From a bacterium (lineage in GTDB: Bacteria; Patescibacteriota; Microgenomatia; Levybacterales; UBA12049), in contig JAJYWL010000013.1 in the NCBI GenBank assembly GCA_021791545.1, positions 1-39,741 of the forward strand: DNA of 39,741 nucleotides, given 5' to 3'. Position 1 is the first letter of the stretch. The number at the start of each line of letters is the position of its first letter. The notes below the pieces were generated by a model. That model saw only the letters and a program-made list of their open reading frames with translations. It was not told the origin of the DNA and made no database searches. Of the stretch, positions 1 to 7,058 are shown piece by piece. The translations under genes were made by a program, and so were the position numbers.

Positions 1-1
1 T

Positions 2-58
2 AGCATAGTCAAAGGACTTCAAGACATCCTTAATACTCTTACAAACCTCATAAAATAA
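2..58 (+). CDS. C-terminal tail of a gene cut by the window edge (tentative)
   Basis: One frame is open from the left edge to a TAA at 56-58 and would encode an 18-residue amphipathic tail ending in LTNLIK. Its pattern of hydrophobic residues every three to four positions looks like a C-terminal helix. It lies 24 bases before the next gene on the same strand. The open stretch is too short to prove coding, and the family cannot be named. Confidence 0.35.
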   Translation, partial: SIVKGLQDILNTLTNLIK

Positions 59-70
59 CTCTCTAAGTGG

Positions 71-76
71 TAAAAT
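71..76 (+). promoter_or_regulatory. -10 element TAAAAT, leaderless start
   Basis: TAAAAT ends six bases before the ATG at 83. With a normal distance from -10 to the transcription start, the A of the ATG would be the first base of the mRNA. No good -35 box is seen at 17 bases, and there is no Shine-Dalgarno sequence. Confidence 0.5.
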
Positions 77-82
77 AGAAGA

Positions 83-301
83 ATGAGAATTACAGTTGTA
101 GCTCATCCTGGAGCAAAAAGACCAAGAGTAGAAGGAGATCTACTAGGAACAATCCATGTTTACGTAAAAGAACCTCCACTTGAGGGAAAAGCAAACCATG
201 CCATATTAGAAGCCCTGGCAAAATATCTAAATACCAAAAAATCTAATTTAGTTTTGACATCGGGAGAAACTTCAAAGATAAAGACTTTTGAAATAATCTA
301 A
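83..301 (+). CDS. DUF167 / YggU family protein
   Basis: This 72-residue protein has the family pattern: an N-terminal strand with a conserved pro-gly stretch (HPGAKR), then PPLEGKANHAILEALAKYL in the middle, and a C-terminal strand with SGETSK. DUF167 (UPF0235) proteins are small alpha/beta proteins of 70-100 residues with no settled biochemical role. The length is normal for the short form. The start is the only ATG near the -10 box at 71-76. Its TAA overlaps the TAG of the opposite-strand gene at 298 through the shared tetramer CTAA. The family call is secure, the function is not known. Confidence 0.9.
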   Translation: MRITVVAHPGAKRPRVEGDLLGTIHVYVKEPPLEGKANHAILEALAKYLNTKKSNLVLTSGETSKIKTFEII

Positions 302-456
302 ATATTCTCAAGTTTCTGTTTTAGATCATCAATTTGCTGCCGTAATTGCTCTTTCTCGACTTCGTCTTTTGCATCATCAAGCTTTTGCTGCAAATTATCG
401 ATCTGATTTTTTATTTCGTCCTCTCCTCCTTGAACCATATTTCCAAAGTCTGCCAT
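298..456 (-). CDS. Small coiled-coil protein, 52 residues
   Basis: A reading frame of 52 codons begins MADFGNMVQGGEDEI and continues as a run of Asp, Glu, Gln, Lys and Leu with leucine or isoleucine at heptad-like positions (DNLQQKL, DDLKQKL). This indicates one amphipathic coiled-coil helix and no membrane segment. An excellent Shine-Dalgarno sequence, AAGGAGGTG, lies a few bases before the ATG, which is strong support that it is translated. It fills what would otherwise be a gap between two rightward genes. No family is recognised. A role as a small oligomerising or adaptor protein is only a guess. Confidence 0.75.
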   Translation of the reverse strand: MADFGNMVQGGEDEIKNQIDNLQQKLDDAKDEVEKEQLRQQIDDLKQKLENI

Positions 457-535
457 ACTACACCTCCTTTAGTATTGATATTACTTGTTAAATTACAGAA
501 ACAATTCAACTTTAAGTAAGTATTTAGAAAGATGA

Positions 536-541
536 TAAAAT
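536..541 (+). promoter_or_regulatory. -10 element TAAAAT, leaderless start
   Basis: TAAAAT ends six bases before the ATG at 548, the same spacing as for the gene at 83. An AGTAAG hexamer lies at 515-520, close to where a -35 box would sit. No Shine-Dalgarno sequence precedes the ATG. Confidence 0.5.
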
Positions 542-547
542 TGACTA

Positions 548-997
548 ATGGATATCATCTCAAGCGCACCACATATTCCATATTTCACTACTTCACGTTA
601 TAGAGTCTCTGCAATGGTAGAACTGGCCAAACCAAGTAAAGGAGAATCCGGCGCCGATTTAGGTGCAGGAGACGGAAGAATCTCAATAGCTTTCGCCAAA
701 AAAGGAGTAACAATGGATGCTTTCGAAATAGACGAAAAACTGAGAATCCTGGCGAAAGAAAATATTGGGAAAGAGGGACTAGAAAATATTAATCTATTAA
801 ATGAAGATTTTTGGCTCTCCAATTTATCCAAATATGACATCATCTGCTGCTACCCCATGCCGGATATAATGGGAAGACTTGAAGAAAAACTTAAAAGAGA
901 ACTAAAACCCGGAGCAAGAGTGGTTCTCAATTACTTCCCTTTTCTTCATTGGAAAGAAAAGAAAATCAAAGACAACATTTATCTTTATGTTAAATAA
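548..997 (+). CDS. FAM173/ATPSCKMT-like class I methyltransferase
   Basis: This is a 149-residue SAM-dependent methyltransferase. Motif I is ADLGAGDGR (about residues 36-44), with the acidic end of strand 2 in FEID (about 59-62). The later part (YDIICCYPMP, then LEEKLKRELKPGARVV, then a PFLHW ending) resembles, from memory, the FAM173 group. In animals that group includes the lysine methyltransferases of the ATP synthase c subunit and adenine nucleotide carriers. The protein is about the size of the bare catalytic domain, without the membrane anchor of the animal enzymes. It meets the MFS gene head-on with no gap between the stop codons. The methyltransferase call is firm; the FAM173 subgroup and any lysine substrate are inference. 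Confidence 0.8.
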   Translation: MDIISSAPHIPYFTTSRYRVSAMVELAKPSKGESGADLGAGDGRISIAFAKKGVTMDAFEIDEKLRILAKENIGKEGLENINLLNEDFWLSNLSKYDIICCYPMPDIMGRLEEKLKRELKPGARVVLNYFPFLHWKEKKIKDNIYLYVK

Positions 998-2182
998 TTA
1001 AAAAGAAGATTCTCTCCTTTTAAGATTTATTGCTCTAAAAGAAATCGCAACACAAATAATAACAAGGATTGAACTTGCTAAGAAAGGGGCAGAAAGAGAA
1101 ATTCCGGAAAGAGCCGCTCCAACAATGGGTCCCAAGATCTGTCCTATACTACTATACGAAGCACTTAATCCCAAGATAGAACCCTGGGATTTGGCGTCTG
1201 TCTCCAAAGAAATTATTGCTCCCGTAAGAGGTTGAACTATTGAGTTGGAAAGACTCATCATCAAAAGTGAAACGATAAACATGATAAAGGAATTAAACAT
1301 AAACATGACAAAAAATGAAACCGCAAGAAAAACAAGCGAAGACGTAAAAGCCTGTGGAATTCCAAATCTCTTGGACACCCTGTCTACAAGGAAGAACTGT
1401 CCTACCAACCCTATTGCTCCTGTCATAGTAAAAAGAGCCGAGATAAGGGTTGGTTGTAAATGAAGAAATTTTACGGAATAAGGCTGGAAGGCATAAACGA
1501 AAGAAAAGAAAGCAAGGAAGTAAATAAGGGTGATAATAAGCATAGACCCTATGTTTTTATCAAATAATGCCTCATATAATTTTTTGAAATTAAAAAGACT
1601 TCCCTCCTGTACTTCTCCTATATGCTTATTTGTTTCGGGAAGAAAAATAAATGTCATTGCAACAGCAATAAATGAAATTATTGCGGCAACTATAAACGGG
1701 AGTGAAGGAGAAATTCCCACAGTAAGAGCTGATATCGCAGGACCAAAGACAAAACCAAAACCAAAAGAAGCACTAAGTATTCCAAAGCCCTTAGCCCTAT
1801 CCTCCACTTTAGTAGTATCGGAAATTACAGCAGATATAACAGGAAAATTCCCAGCAGTAATTCCATCAAGTGCCCTGGCTATAAAAAGATAAATTGCACT
1901 TGGTGCAAAAGCAGTTATAACAAAAGAGACAGCAGTACCTAAGATTGAGATTATAAGAAGAGGTCTTCTCCCATACTTATCAGACATCCTACCGATAAGG
2001 GGTGTGGCAAAAAACTGACAAACCGAAAAAAGCGAAAATAAAAGTCCGTTCTGAAAATCAGAAAGTCCAAAGTTATGCGAATATGTGTAAAGAATTGGAA
2101 TTATTATTCCGTATCCGAGTGAATTTACTACGGCAATAAGCGCAACAATAAATAAGCTCCTATTATTTCTGAAAATTCCCAT
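998..2182 (-). CDS. Major facilitator superfamily transporter
   Basis: This 394-residue protein has about twelve hydrophobic segments in two halves. The MFS motif A between helices 2 and 3 is clear (GRMSDKYGRR, residues 64-73), and a second-half counterpart is DRVSKRFG. The first helix pair and a glycine-rich helix 5 (SASFGFGFVFGP) match the drug:H+ antiporter DHA1 group, such as the TetA-like exporters. It probably moves a small molecule across the inner membrane, but the substrate cannot be read from sequence. It is divergent from the gene at 2291, and the shared upstream region carries a phased pentamer array (2219-2268). No Shine-Dalgarno sequence is evident before the ATG. Confidence 0.9.
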   Translation of the reverse strand: MGIFRNNRSLFIVALIAVVNSLGYGIIIPILYTYSHNFGLSDFQNGLLFSLFSVCQFFATPLIGRMSDKYGRRPLLIISILGTAVSFVITAFAPSAIYLFIARALDGITAGNFPVISAVISDTTKVEDRAKGFGILSASFGFGFVFGPAISALTVGISPSLPFIVAAIISFIAVAMTFIFLPETNKHIGEVQEGSLFNFKKLYEALFDKNIGSMLIITLIYFLAFFSFVYAFQPYSVKFLHLQPTLISALFTMTGAIGLVGQFFLVDRVSKRFGIPQAFTSSLVFLAVSFFVMFMFNSFIMFIVSLLMMSLSNSIVQPLTGAIISLETDAKSQGSILGLSASYSSIGQILGPIVGAALSGISLSAPFLASSILVIICVAISFRAINLKRRESSF

Positions 2183-2218
2183 GAACTACTGATGCTAAAG
2201 AAGAATACACAACAGTTA

Positions 2219-2268
2219 GTAAGAAATATGTAAGAAATCAGTAAGTAGTTTTCTTACTCTAGTCTTAC
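2219..2268. promoter_or_regulatory. Phased GTAAG/CTTAC pentamer array
   Basis: GTAAG occurs at 2219, 2230 and 2241, exactly 11 bases apart. The reverse complement CTTAC follows at 2253 and 2264, again 11 bases apart. The array lies between the divergent genes at 2182 and 2291 and overlaps the expected -35 zone of the rightward one. Helical phasing and inversion are what a multi-site operator would show; the binding protein is unknown. Confidence 0.45.
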
Positions 2269-2278
2269 CTTAGAAAAG

Positions 2279-2284
2279 TAAAAT
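2279..2284 (+). promoter_or_regulatory. -10 element TAAAAT, leaderless start
   Basis: TAAAAT ends six bases before the ATG at 2291. This is the same spacing as at 71-76 and 536-541. There is no Shine-Dalgarno sequence. Confidence 0.5.
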
Positions 2285-2290
2285 TTTACT

Positions 2291-3112
2291 ATGAACGGTA
2301 AGGTAATTTTTACAAAAAACGAAGAAGACGAAAAACAAAAACTTAAAGAAAGAGTGGAAAATTTAGAAGGAACTCTTAAAGAGCTTAAGGGAAAAGTCGA
2401 CGGACAAACAGATGGAATAAACTTTTCCGATAAAAAATATGAAGAAATTCATAATGAAGTAGAGGGCAAAAAAGGACCCGACGCCGAATACAATCCATTG
2501 GGAGAAAACGTAAAACCTATTAAAGAAAGACAAGAACTTGTAGCCGAGATGGAAACAAAAGCTGCCGAAAAAGAAAAAAAAGAAGCGGAGAAAAAAGGAA
2601 CGAAACCCAAAGAAGGAAAAGAAAAACCAATAATGATCCAAGGATACGAGGAAGCAATAAAAGAAACTATTAAACAAATGGATTACAACATGCAGAAGTT
2701 TGAAACTTTGGTAGAGGGTTCAAAAAAAGCACTGATTGAAGTAAGATCAGGCTTCCCTTTTAGTTTTCTTCCCAACAAAATAATTGTAGACGTAAATAAA
2801 ATAAGCACTGTCTCGTTTAAATTATTAGCAGAACCAGAAAAACACGCACCAGTAATTGAAGACATAGATTCCGTTTCGGTAAATAAAGCGTTCACTGTCG
2901 CAGCAATGAATATAATCCTAAAAAGCCAAGGACCAGATAAGCCGGTTGTTGTAAAATATCTTGAACCAAGGGGTGCGCAAAAAGCTAAAGTAGTAATAGA
3001 TGCGTTACTTACTGCAAAAAAACAAGGAATAGATTTAGTTGCTCTTTCTTCAATGGAGGTTCCCGAACTTCTTAAGAAACTTGAAGACTTAGGACAGCCC
3101 AAAAATAAATAA
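2291..3112 (+). CDS. Coiled-coil protein with an unassigned C-terminal domain
   Basis: The protein has 273 residues. Residues about 10-35 form a coiled coil (KLKERVENLEGTLKELKGK). A charged low-complexity stretch rich in Lys and Glu follows to about residue 115. The last 140 residues look globular, with alternating strands and helices (IIVDVNKIS, KPVVVKYLEPRG, VVIDALLTAKKQGIDLVALS). There is no signal peptide or membrane helix. I do not recognise the domain. The strand-helix pattern is faintly like SpoVS/Alba folds but not convincing. The start fits the -10 element at 2279-2284. It meets the CDF transporter gene stop to stop with no gap. Confidence 0.7.
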   Translation: MNGKVIFTKNEEDEKQKLKERVENLEGTLKELKGKVDGQTDGINFSDKKYEEIHNEVEGKKGPDAEYNPLGENVKPIKERQELVAEMETKAAEKEKKEAEKKGTKPKEGKEKPIMIQGYEEAIKETIKQMDYNMQKFETLVEGSKKALIEVRSGFPFSFLPNKIIVDVNKISTVSFKLLAEPEKHAPVIEDIDSVSVNKAFTVAAMNIILKSQGPDKPVVVKYLEPRGAQKAKVVIDALLTAKKQGIDLVALSSMEVPELLKKLEDLGQPKNK

Positions 3113-4039
3113 TTATCTTCTTGGAGTTTCAAGCTCTACCTGAATGTATCTTGCGGAAGGAACTTCTTCTCTTACTTTCTCTTTTATTTTATCCATCAAT
3201 TGCTCTAATTCTCTCGTACCAAGTCTCGATTCCATATGAACATCCAAATCAACAAGTAGCCTTTCTGTACCTATATGTAAAGTCTTAATTCCTAAGACTG
3301 ACTCTACCCCTTCCACCTCTTTTGCAGCTCTTATTATCTTTGCTTCCGTTTCTTCCGATGCTCTCTTTCCTATCAGAAGCTCCCTTATTCCTAGTACCAA
3401 GAAAACCGAAAAAATTGCCAGTATTACACCTATTATCATTGCGCCTAATCCGTCAAACCTTGAATCTCCCGTTAATATATAAATACTAAGAGCGACTGTC
3501 CCTATTAAAGAAGCGCAAGTACCCATAAGATCAAGAATAAACGTAGTTTTTGTTTCGACGAGAGACGATCTATAAAAAATTCTGAATATATGTTTTAAAG
3601 GTCTTCTTCTTAAAAGCCTGAAGAAACTTAAGAAAAAAGCATAACCGTTAGTACCAAGAGCTACTAAAAGTACCAAAAGAGCAAGGCCAACGTTATTTAC
3701 AATCTGCGGGTGTATAAATCTTTGATACCCAAAATAAAAAGAAAGAGTTGAAGTTAACCCAAACATTACTACAGCAGAAAGAAAACTCCAAAAATATATT
3801 TCGGTTCCGTAACCGAATGGGTGCGAATTATCTGCTTTATGCATGGATCTTTTGAGTCCTATCATCAGAAAACCGGATGCAACAAGATCAGAGATTCCCT
3901 CCAGAAGTTCCGTGAACATAATTACGCTTCCCGAAAGTATTGTTATGAAGAGGTTTAAAACGATATCAAGCAGGTCAATAGAAAATGAAGTTATTATTAC
4001 CCTTTTTGCACTTATTTTTTGCTCTGTCTTCTCATCCAT
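3113..4039 (-). CDS. Cation diffusion facilitator (CDF) family transporter
   Basis: This 308-residue protein has six transmembrane helices followed by a cytoplasmic ferredoxin-like domain (about residues 230-305), the standard CDF build. CDF proteins export Zn, Mn, Fe or Co in exchange for protons. The HPFGYGTE loop (73-80) after helix 2 matches the family HPYGHGK-type motif. The metal-binding pairs differ from Zn transporters such as YiiP: helix 2 has E47 and D51, and helix 5 has T166 and D170 where YiiP has His and Asp. The family is secure, but the altered site means the metal should not be assumed to be zinc. Confidence 0.9.
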   Translation of the reverse strand: MDEKTEQKISAKRVIITSFSIDLLDIVLNLFITILSGSVIMFTELLEGISDLVASGFLMIGLKRSMHKADNSHPFGYGTEIYFWSFLSAVVMFGLTSTLSFYFGYQRFIHPQIVNNVGLALLVLLVALGTNGYAFFLSFFRLLRRRPLKHIFRIFYRSSLVETKTTFILDLMGTCASLIGTVALSIYILTGDSRFDGLGAMIIGVILAIFSVFLVLGIRELLIGKRASEETEAKIIRAAKEVEGVESVLGIKTLHIGTERLLVDLDVHMESRLGTRELEQLMDKIKEKVREEVPSARYIQVELETPRR

Positions 4040-4045
4040 ATTTTT

Positions 4046-4054
4046 ATTATACCA
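4046..4054 (-). promoter_or_regulatory. Extended -10 promoter TGG-TATAAT, leaderless start
   Basis: On the minus strand TATAAT (4046-4051) is preceded by TGG, an extended -10 motif, and ends six bases before the ATG at 4039. There is no Shine-Dalgarno sequence. Confidence 0.65.
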
Positions 4055-4159
4055 ATTTAATAGGTAAAAAATTTACTATTGATAAGACACTTAAATTTGG
4101 GGAACTATTTTACATTTATAAAAGTATGCCAACTTCAAAAAGAAGTAAGAGAAAAGTAA

Positions 4160-4321
4160 TTATTTTTTCTTTTTAGGTGGAGGTACTTTCCCTCCATGCT
4201 CTCTTGCTTCACTTAGGCCAACGGCTATAGCTTGCTTTCGATTTTTCCATTTACCTTCATGTTTATGCTCATGCATTTCTTTTTCAACATATTTCTGAGC
4301 TTTTTCTCCATACTTTGCCAT
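4160..4321 (-). CDS. DUF6496 small basic protein
   Basis: This 53-residue protein begins MAKYGEKAQKYVEKEMHEHK, continues with NRKQAIAVGLSEAREHGGKVP and ends in a run of lysines. This matches the DUF6496 pattern, in which a helical N-terminus is followed by a conserved KQAIAIGLSEAR helix. The proteins are small and highly basic, and their function is not known; nucleic-acid binding is a reasonable guess from charge. An AAGGAGG Shine-Dalgarno sequence lies eight bases before the ATG. It starts 13 bases after the baeRF-like gene ends, so the two probably form one transcription unit. Confidence 0.85.
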   Translation of the reverse strand: MAKYGEKAQKYVEKEMHEHKHEGKWKNRKQAIAVGLSEAREHGGKVPPPKKKK

Positions 4322-4334
4322 AATCTTTTCCTCC

Positions 4335-4742
4335 TTAAGAAACTGCTTTCTTTGCCAATTCCGTAAGTTCTCCTAAAGAACGATCGGGTTCTGCTATGAA
4401 ACGGCCGATAACCAATTTTTGAAGATTATTAGGTAAAGCTTGCATAATGTCCCCGAGAAGTTCTCTATGTCCTCCTATAACTATACCTCCGTCAATCGGC
4501 TCACCTGTTTTTCTATCCATATACTTTTTTGCTTCCTCACCTACGTGTTTTAAATGCTTGATAAGTTCTCCATGGACCCATCTATCTACTTTCCCCTGTC
4601 TTCCATTATCAGCTTTTATTTTTTGATGAACGTTATCTTTGATAAATTCTCCCTGATCTTCAAAGCCTCCAAGAAATATTGTAAAGATTCTTCCCTTTGT
4701 CCTGTCTGCCGCTACAACAAGGTATCTCTTATCGTCGTTCAT
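4335..4742 (-). CDS. Short baeRF (bacterial eRF1-like) family protein
   Basis: The 135-residue protein has the signature of bacterial archaeo-eukaryotic release factor-like (baeRF) proteins. It starts with VVAADRTKGRIFTIFLGG, has a central HLKHVGEEAKKYM helix, and then GGIVIGGHRELLGDIM and LPNNLQKLVIGRF. Family members are usually 300 residues or more, with an N-terminal domain and a fuller C-terminal part. This one seems to keep only the RNase-H-like middle domain and the start of the next. It has no GGQ motif, so it should not hydrolyse peptidyl-tRNA in the manner of eRF1. A role on stalled or hibernating ribosomes is proposed for the family but unproven here. It probably heads an operon with the DUF6496 gene. 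Confidence 0.75.
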   Translation of the reverse strand: MNDDKRYLVVAADRTKGRIFTIFLGGFEDQGEFIKDNVHQKIKADNGRQGKVDRWVHGELIKHLKHVGEEAKKYMDRKTGEPIDGGIVIGGHRELLGDIMQALPNNLQKLVIGRFIAEPDRSLGELTELAKKAVS

Positions 4743-4749
4743 GCCTTAA

Positions 4750-4755
4750 ATTATG
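4750..4755 (-). promoter_or_regulatory. -10 element CATAAT, near-leaderless start
   Basis: On the minus strand CATAAT ends seven bases before the ATG at 4742, and no Shine-Dalgarno sequence is present. It is one mismatch from TATAAT. Confidence 0.4.
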
Positions 4756-4826
4756 GTAAAGTTAAGTTAAATTAATTCTAGAAAGAAGTAAGAACGAATT
4801 AAGAAACTTTTTATTTCAAGAACAAT

Positions 4827-4856
4827 AAAAAATCCAGGCTTTCACCTGGATTTTTT
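4827..4856 (-). terminator. Intrinsic terminator, symmetrical
   Basis: A perfect 12-bp stem (AAAAAATCCAGG paired with CCTGGATTTTTT) closes a six-base loop, CTTTCA. Read on the minus strand it follows the DUF2795 gene and ends in a U run, separating it from the baeRF promoter. It would also work on the plus strand. It is the only textbook terminator I see in the window. Confidence 0.9.
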
Positions 4857-4883
4857 AGTATATGGAAATTACAGAACGGAAAC

Positions 4884-5132
4884 TTACTCATCCCCTCCGT
4901 TATCAGTTTCGTTCCCGCCGTCCTCGTCACCAATGGCTTCGCTGACATCAGCAGGAGTTTGAAACTCTTCTTCTGGCATGGCCTTTAAAGCAGAGAGGAC
5001 ATTTTCGTCTGCGCCCTCTTCCTGCGCTGCTCTAACTAAATCGTCTTTTTTAGCAGGATAATCGACGTTTTTCAGAAACTTCTGTACCTGAACCGGATTT
5101 ACAACTGAGCCCTGATCACCTTGGTCCGGCAT
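4884..5132 (-). CDS. DUF2795 domain protein
   Basis: This 82-residue acidic protein has a DUF2795 domain at about residues 12-68. The features are VQKFLKNVDYPAKKDDLVRAA, an acidic helix ending in LSALKAMP, and PADVSEAIG. The domain is small and helical and is common in bacteria; its role is unknown. A tail of Asp, Glu, Gly and Asn follows. AAGGTGGTGAG precedes the ATG as a good ribosome-binding site, and that site lies inside the end of the upstream gene, which overlaps this one by 34 bases in another frame. The terminator at 4827-4856 follows the gene. Confidence 0.85.
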   Translation of the reverse strand: MPDQGDQGSVVNPVQVQKFLKNVDYPAKKDDLVRAAQEEGADENVLSALKAMPEEEFQTPADVSEAIGDEDGGNETDNGGDE

Positions 5133-5428
5133 GTTTTCTCACCACCTTTCATACTTACCTCTTCCATGCTAAATCTATACAAAAATTTATACGACTTATC
5201 TTTCTTTCCCCTATTCCAGTCGAACATCAATGCCAAATTATTTCTTTCGAATTCTCTAAAAAAATTATCCCATGTAGTTTTATTTTTCCTGTAATTAAAA
5301 CTCTCTTTATCTTGAGGAAATATTAAATCAAGTTTATTTTCTCCATCTCTTAGAAGAAGAACGGGCTTACCGTTATTTCTTTCAACCCATTCCTTTATTT
5401 GATTGTGGTTTTTGGTTACTACTTTCAT
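5099..5428 (-). CDS. Small protein resembling the short family often misnamed branching enzyme
   Basis: This 109-residue protein starts at MKVVTKNHNQIKEW. The pattern is THD/TKNH at the start, WVERNNGKP, then TTWDNFFREFERNNLAL and a final KSYKFLYRF. It resembles a family of about 70 residues that databases often label 1,4-alpha-glucan branching enzyme without support. I place no enzymatic role on it. It has a C-terminal extension beyond that family, and this extension overlaps the DUF2795 start. An upstream in-frame ATG at 5536 would overlap the GT-C gene and add a residue stretch unlike the family, so I chose the ATG at 5428, preceded by AAGG. Confidence 0.65.
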   Translation of the reverse strand: MKVVTKNHNQIKEWVERNNGKPVLLLRDGENKLDLIFPQDKESFNYRKNKTTWDNFFREFERNNLALMFDWNRGKKDKSYKFLYRFSMEEVSMKGGEKTCRTKVIRAQL

Positions 5429-5501
5429 ATTTATACCTTGAGCCAATATTAGGGTTACCGTGTAAGAAAACAATAAGAATATAGTTAAGTTTATGTCTGA
5501 C

Positions 5502-7058
5502 TTAGTACTGAGTGACCTTAAGCGAAGCAACTCCATACTGAAGAGTGTAGACTCTAAGCCATAAACCTTGGGAAAAATTGACGGTTTTTTCTATTTTATA
5601 GTGCTCATCAAGATAATTCTTTATTTTATTCTCATATCCCTGGTTATACGAATACACAACAAAAAGACGTGCATACTGTTTTTTATAATTATCAACTTGA
5701 GTTATAAGATCGGAAGAGTTAAATGGAGGAATTCCTCCTTCCTGCAATCTGTCCCACTGAGGTATCGTATCCAAAGTCGTAATTCCATTGTATGAATATT
5801 CAAGTGGATAAATGGTAAAAGGTGCCGTAACCGCAATCACATCGTTTGCCGAAGCATTTTTGTAAAGATATTCTGCCACACCCTTATAGTTTTCCTTAAC
5901 AGGAGTATAGGACGTGAAGTCCTGTTCAAAAGAAAAAACGAGCATGAGAACGATAACTGCTGCAATAAGATAAGAAGAAAGCTTTTTTGCATAATTAACC
6001 AATATCCAGGCAATAAGAAAGAAAAAGGTTGGCGTTATAAAAATAAGGTATCTCGAAAGAAAGACGGGTTTAATAAAAGATCCTAGATAAATGATAAAAA
6101 CGGGAATAAATGTAGCCATAAGAAAATATCTAACGGTAAAAAGAGGCTGCGTCTTTCTATGTGTAAATACGAAAAAGAATATTATTCCTAGAAGCGGCCA
6201 CATAGAAACAATAATCGTCTGTATCGCAGCAGTAGGAAAACCAAACATCACATTAACGAATAATTCAAATATGTTATATGTAGTCGGTTTTGGAATAAGT
6301 GGCTGGGTATTTGAGGCACTCCCATTTAAAAATACATAAAGTAACCAAGGTAAAAGCAAAATTGATGCACTTATTAGGATTTTAAAAAATTTTTTTACAA
6401 ATATTTTATTTTTTTCATCAGGATTATTTAAAAACTCACTTACACTAATTTTTCCACTTACTAAATTAACTAGTCCTTTATAAAGCACAAATAAAGCTTG
6501 GGTTCCCAAAAGAAGGATGAAAAAATAATGAGTATAAAGGCCAAAGGCTGCTGTAATAAAAAAACCCAATCCCCCCTTGTCTCCCCTAGTCCGGAACATT
6601 CTTAAAAAATAAAGACTGTTGGCTGCTGTTGCAAAAGCAAGCATACTATACATTCTTGCTTCACTCGAATACCAAAGAATGAAAGGAGATAAAGAAAACA
6701 GAATAACAGTGAGAAAAGCTACTCTCGAATTACTGGATTCTTTTGACATTTGAAAAAGAAAAGGAATAGTAAAAACAAAAAATATTACAGAAAGTATTCT
6801 TGCAACAGATATATCGGTTCCAAATATCAAAAGCCAATAATGAAGAAGTAAATTATATAAAGGAGGGTGTACATCTTGAGCTGTTAATTGAAGCATTGCC
6901 CCCATAGGTTTAGTTACTATCCAGATAGATTGTGCTTCATCAAGACCTATCGATTGATGCAAAAGAAAATAAGTATTAATTCCTATAACGCTGCCTAAAA
7001 ACACAAAGACAACAAAATATTTTAAAAATGTTGTGAGATAAAAGGTATAACTACGCAT
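5502..7058 (-). CDS. GT-C fold glycosyltransferase (GT39/ArnT-like)
   Basis: The 518-residue membrane protein has about eleven helices. The first helix is followed by an acidic LDEAQ loop and then DVHPPLYN, the signature of the PMT/ArnT-like GT-C enzymes, which take sugar from a polyprenyl-phosphate donor on the outer face of the membrane. The C-terminal 130 residues are a soluble extracytoplasmic domain. Its ATG overlaps the stop of the BcsA-like gene by eight bases, so the two are translationally coupled. It is the last gene of the exopolysaccharide operon. A role in decorating the polymer or a lipid carrier is plausible, and the donor is unknown. Confidence 0.85.
   Translation of the reverse strand: MRSYTFYLTTFLKYFVVFVFLGSVIGINTYFLLHQSIGLDEAQSIWIVTKPMGAMLQLTAQDVHPPLYNLLLHYWLLIFGTDISVARILSVIFFVFTIPFLFQMSKESSNSRVAFLTVILFSLSPFILWYSSEARMYSMLAFATAANSLYFLRMFRTRGDKGGLGFFITAAFGLYTHYFFILLLGTQALFVLYKGLVNLVSGKISVSEFLNNPDEKNKIFVKKFFKILISASILLLPWLLYVFLNGSASNTQPLIPKPTTYNIFELFVNVMFGFPTAAIQTIIVSMWPLLGIIFFFVFTHRKTQPLFTVRYFLMATFIPVFIIYLGSFIKPVFLSRYLIFITPTFFFLIAWILVNYAKKLSSYLIAAVIVLMLVFSFEQDFTSYTPVKENYKGVAEYLYKNASANDVIAVTAPFTIYPLEYSYNGITTLDTIPQWDRLQEGGIPPFNSSDLITQVDNYKKQYARLFVVYSYNQGYENKIKNYLDEHYKIEKTVNFSQGLWLRVYTLQYGVASLKVTQY

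Noticed and set aside
2291-3112. SpoVS/Alba-like fold for the C-terminal domain
   Set aside because: The strand-helix order is only faintly similar, and no conserved motif supports it.
5099-5428. Name 1,4-alpha-glucan branching enzyme for the 109-residue protein
   Set aside because: The similar short family carries that label in databases, but the protein has no GH13 barrel or catalytic residues and is far too small.
5429-5536. Longer start of the 109-residue gene at 5536
   Set aside because: The added residues are mostly encoded over the end and flank of the GT-C gene and have no match to the family; AAGG precedes the ATG at 5428.
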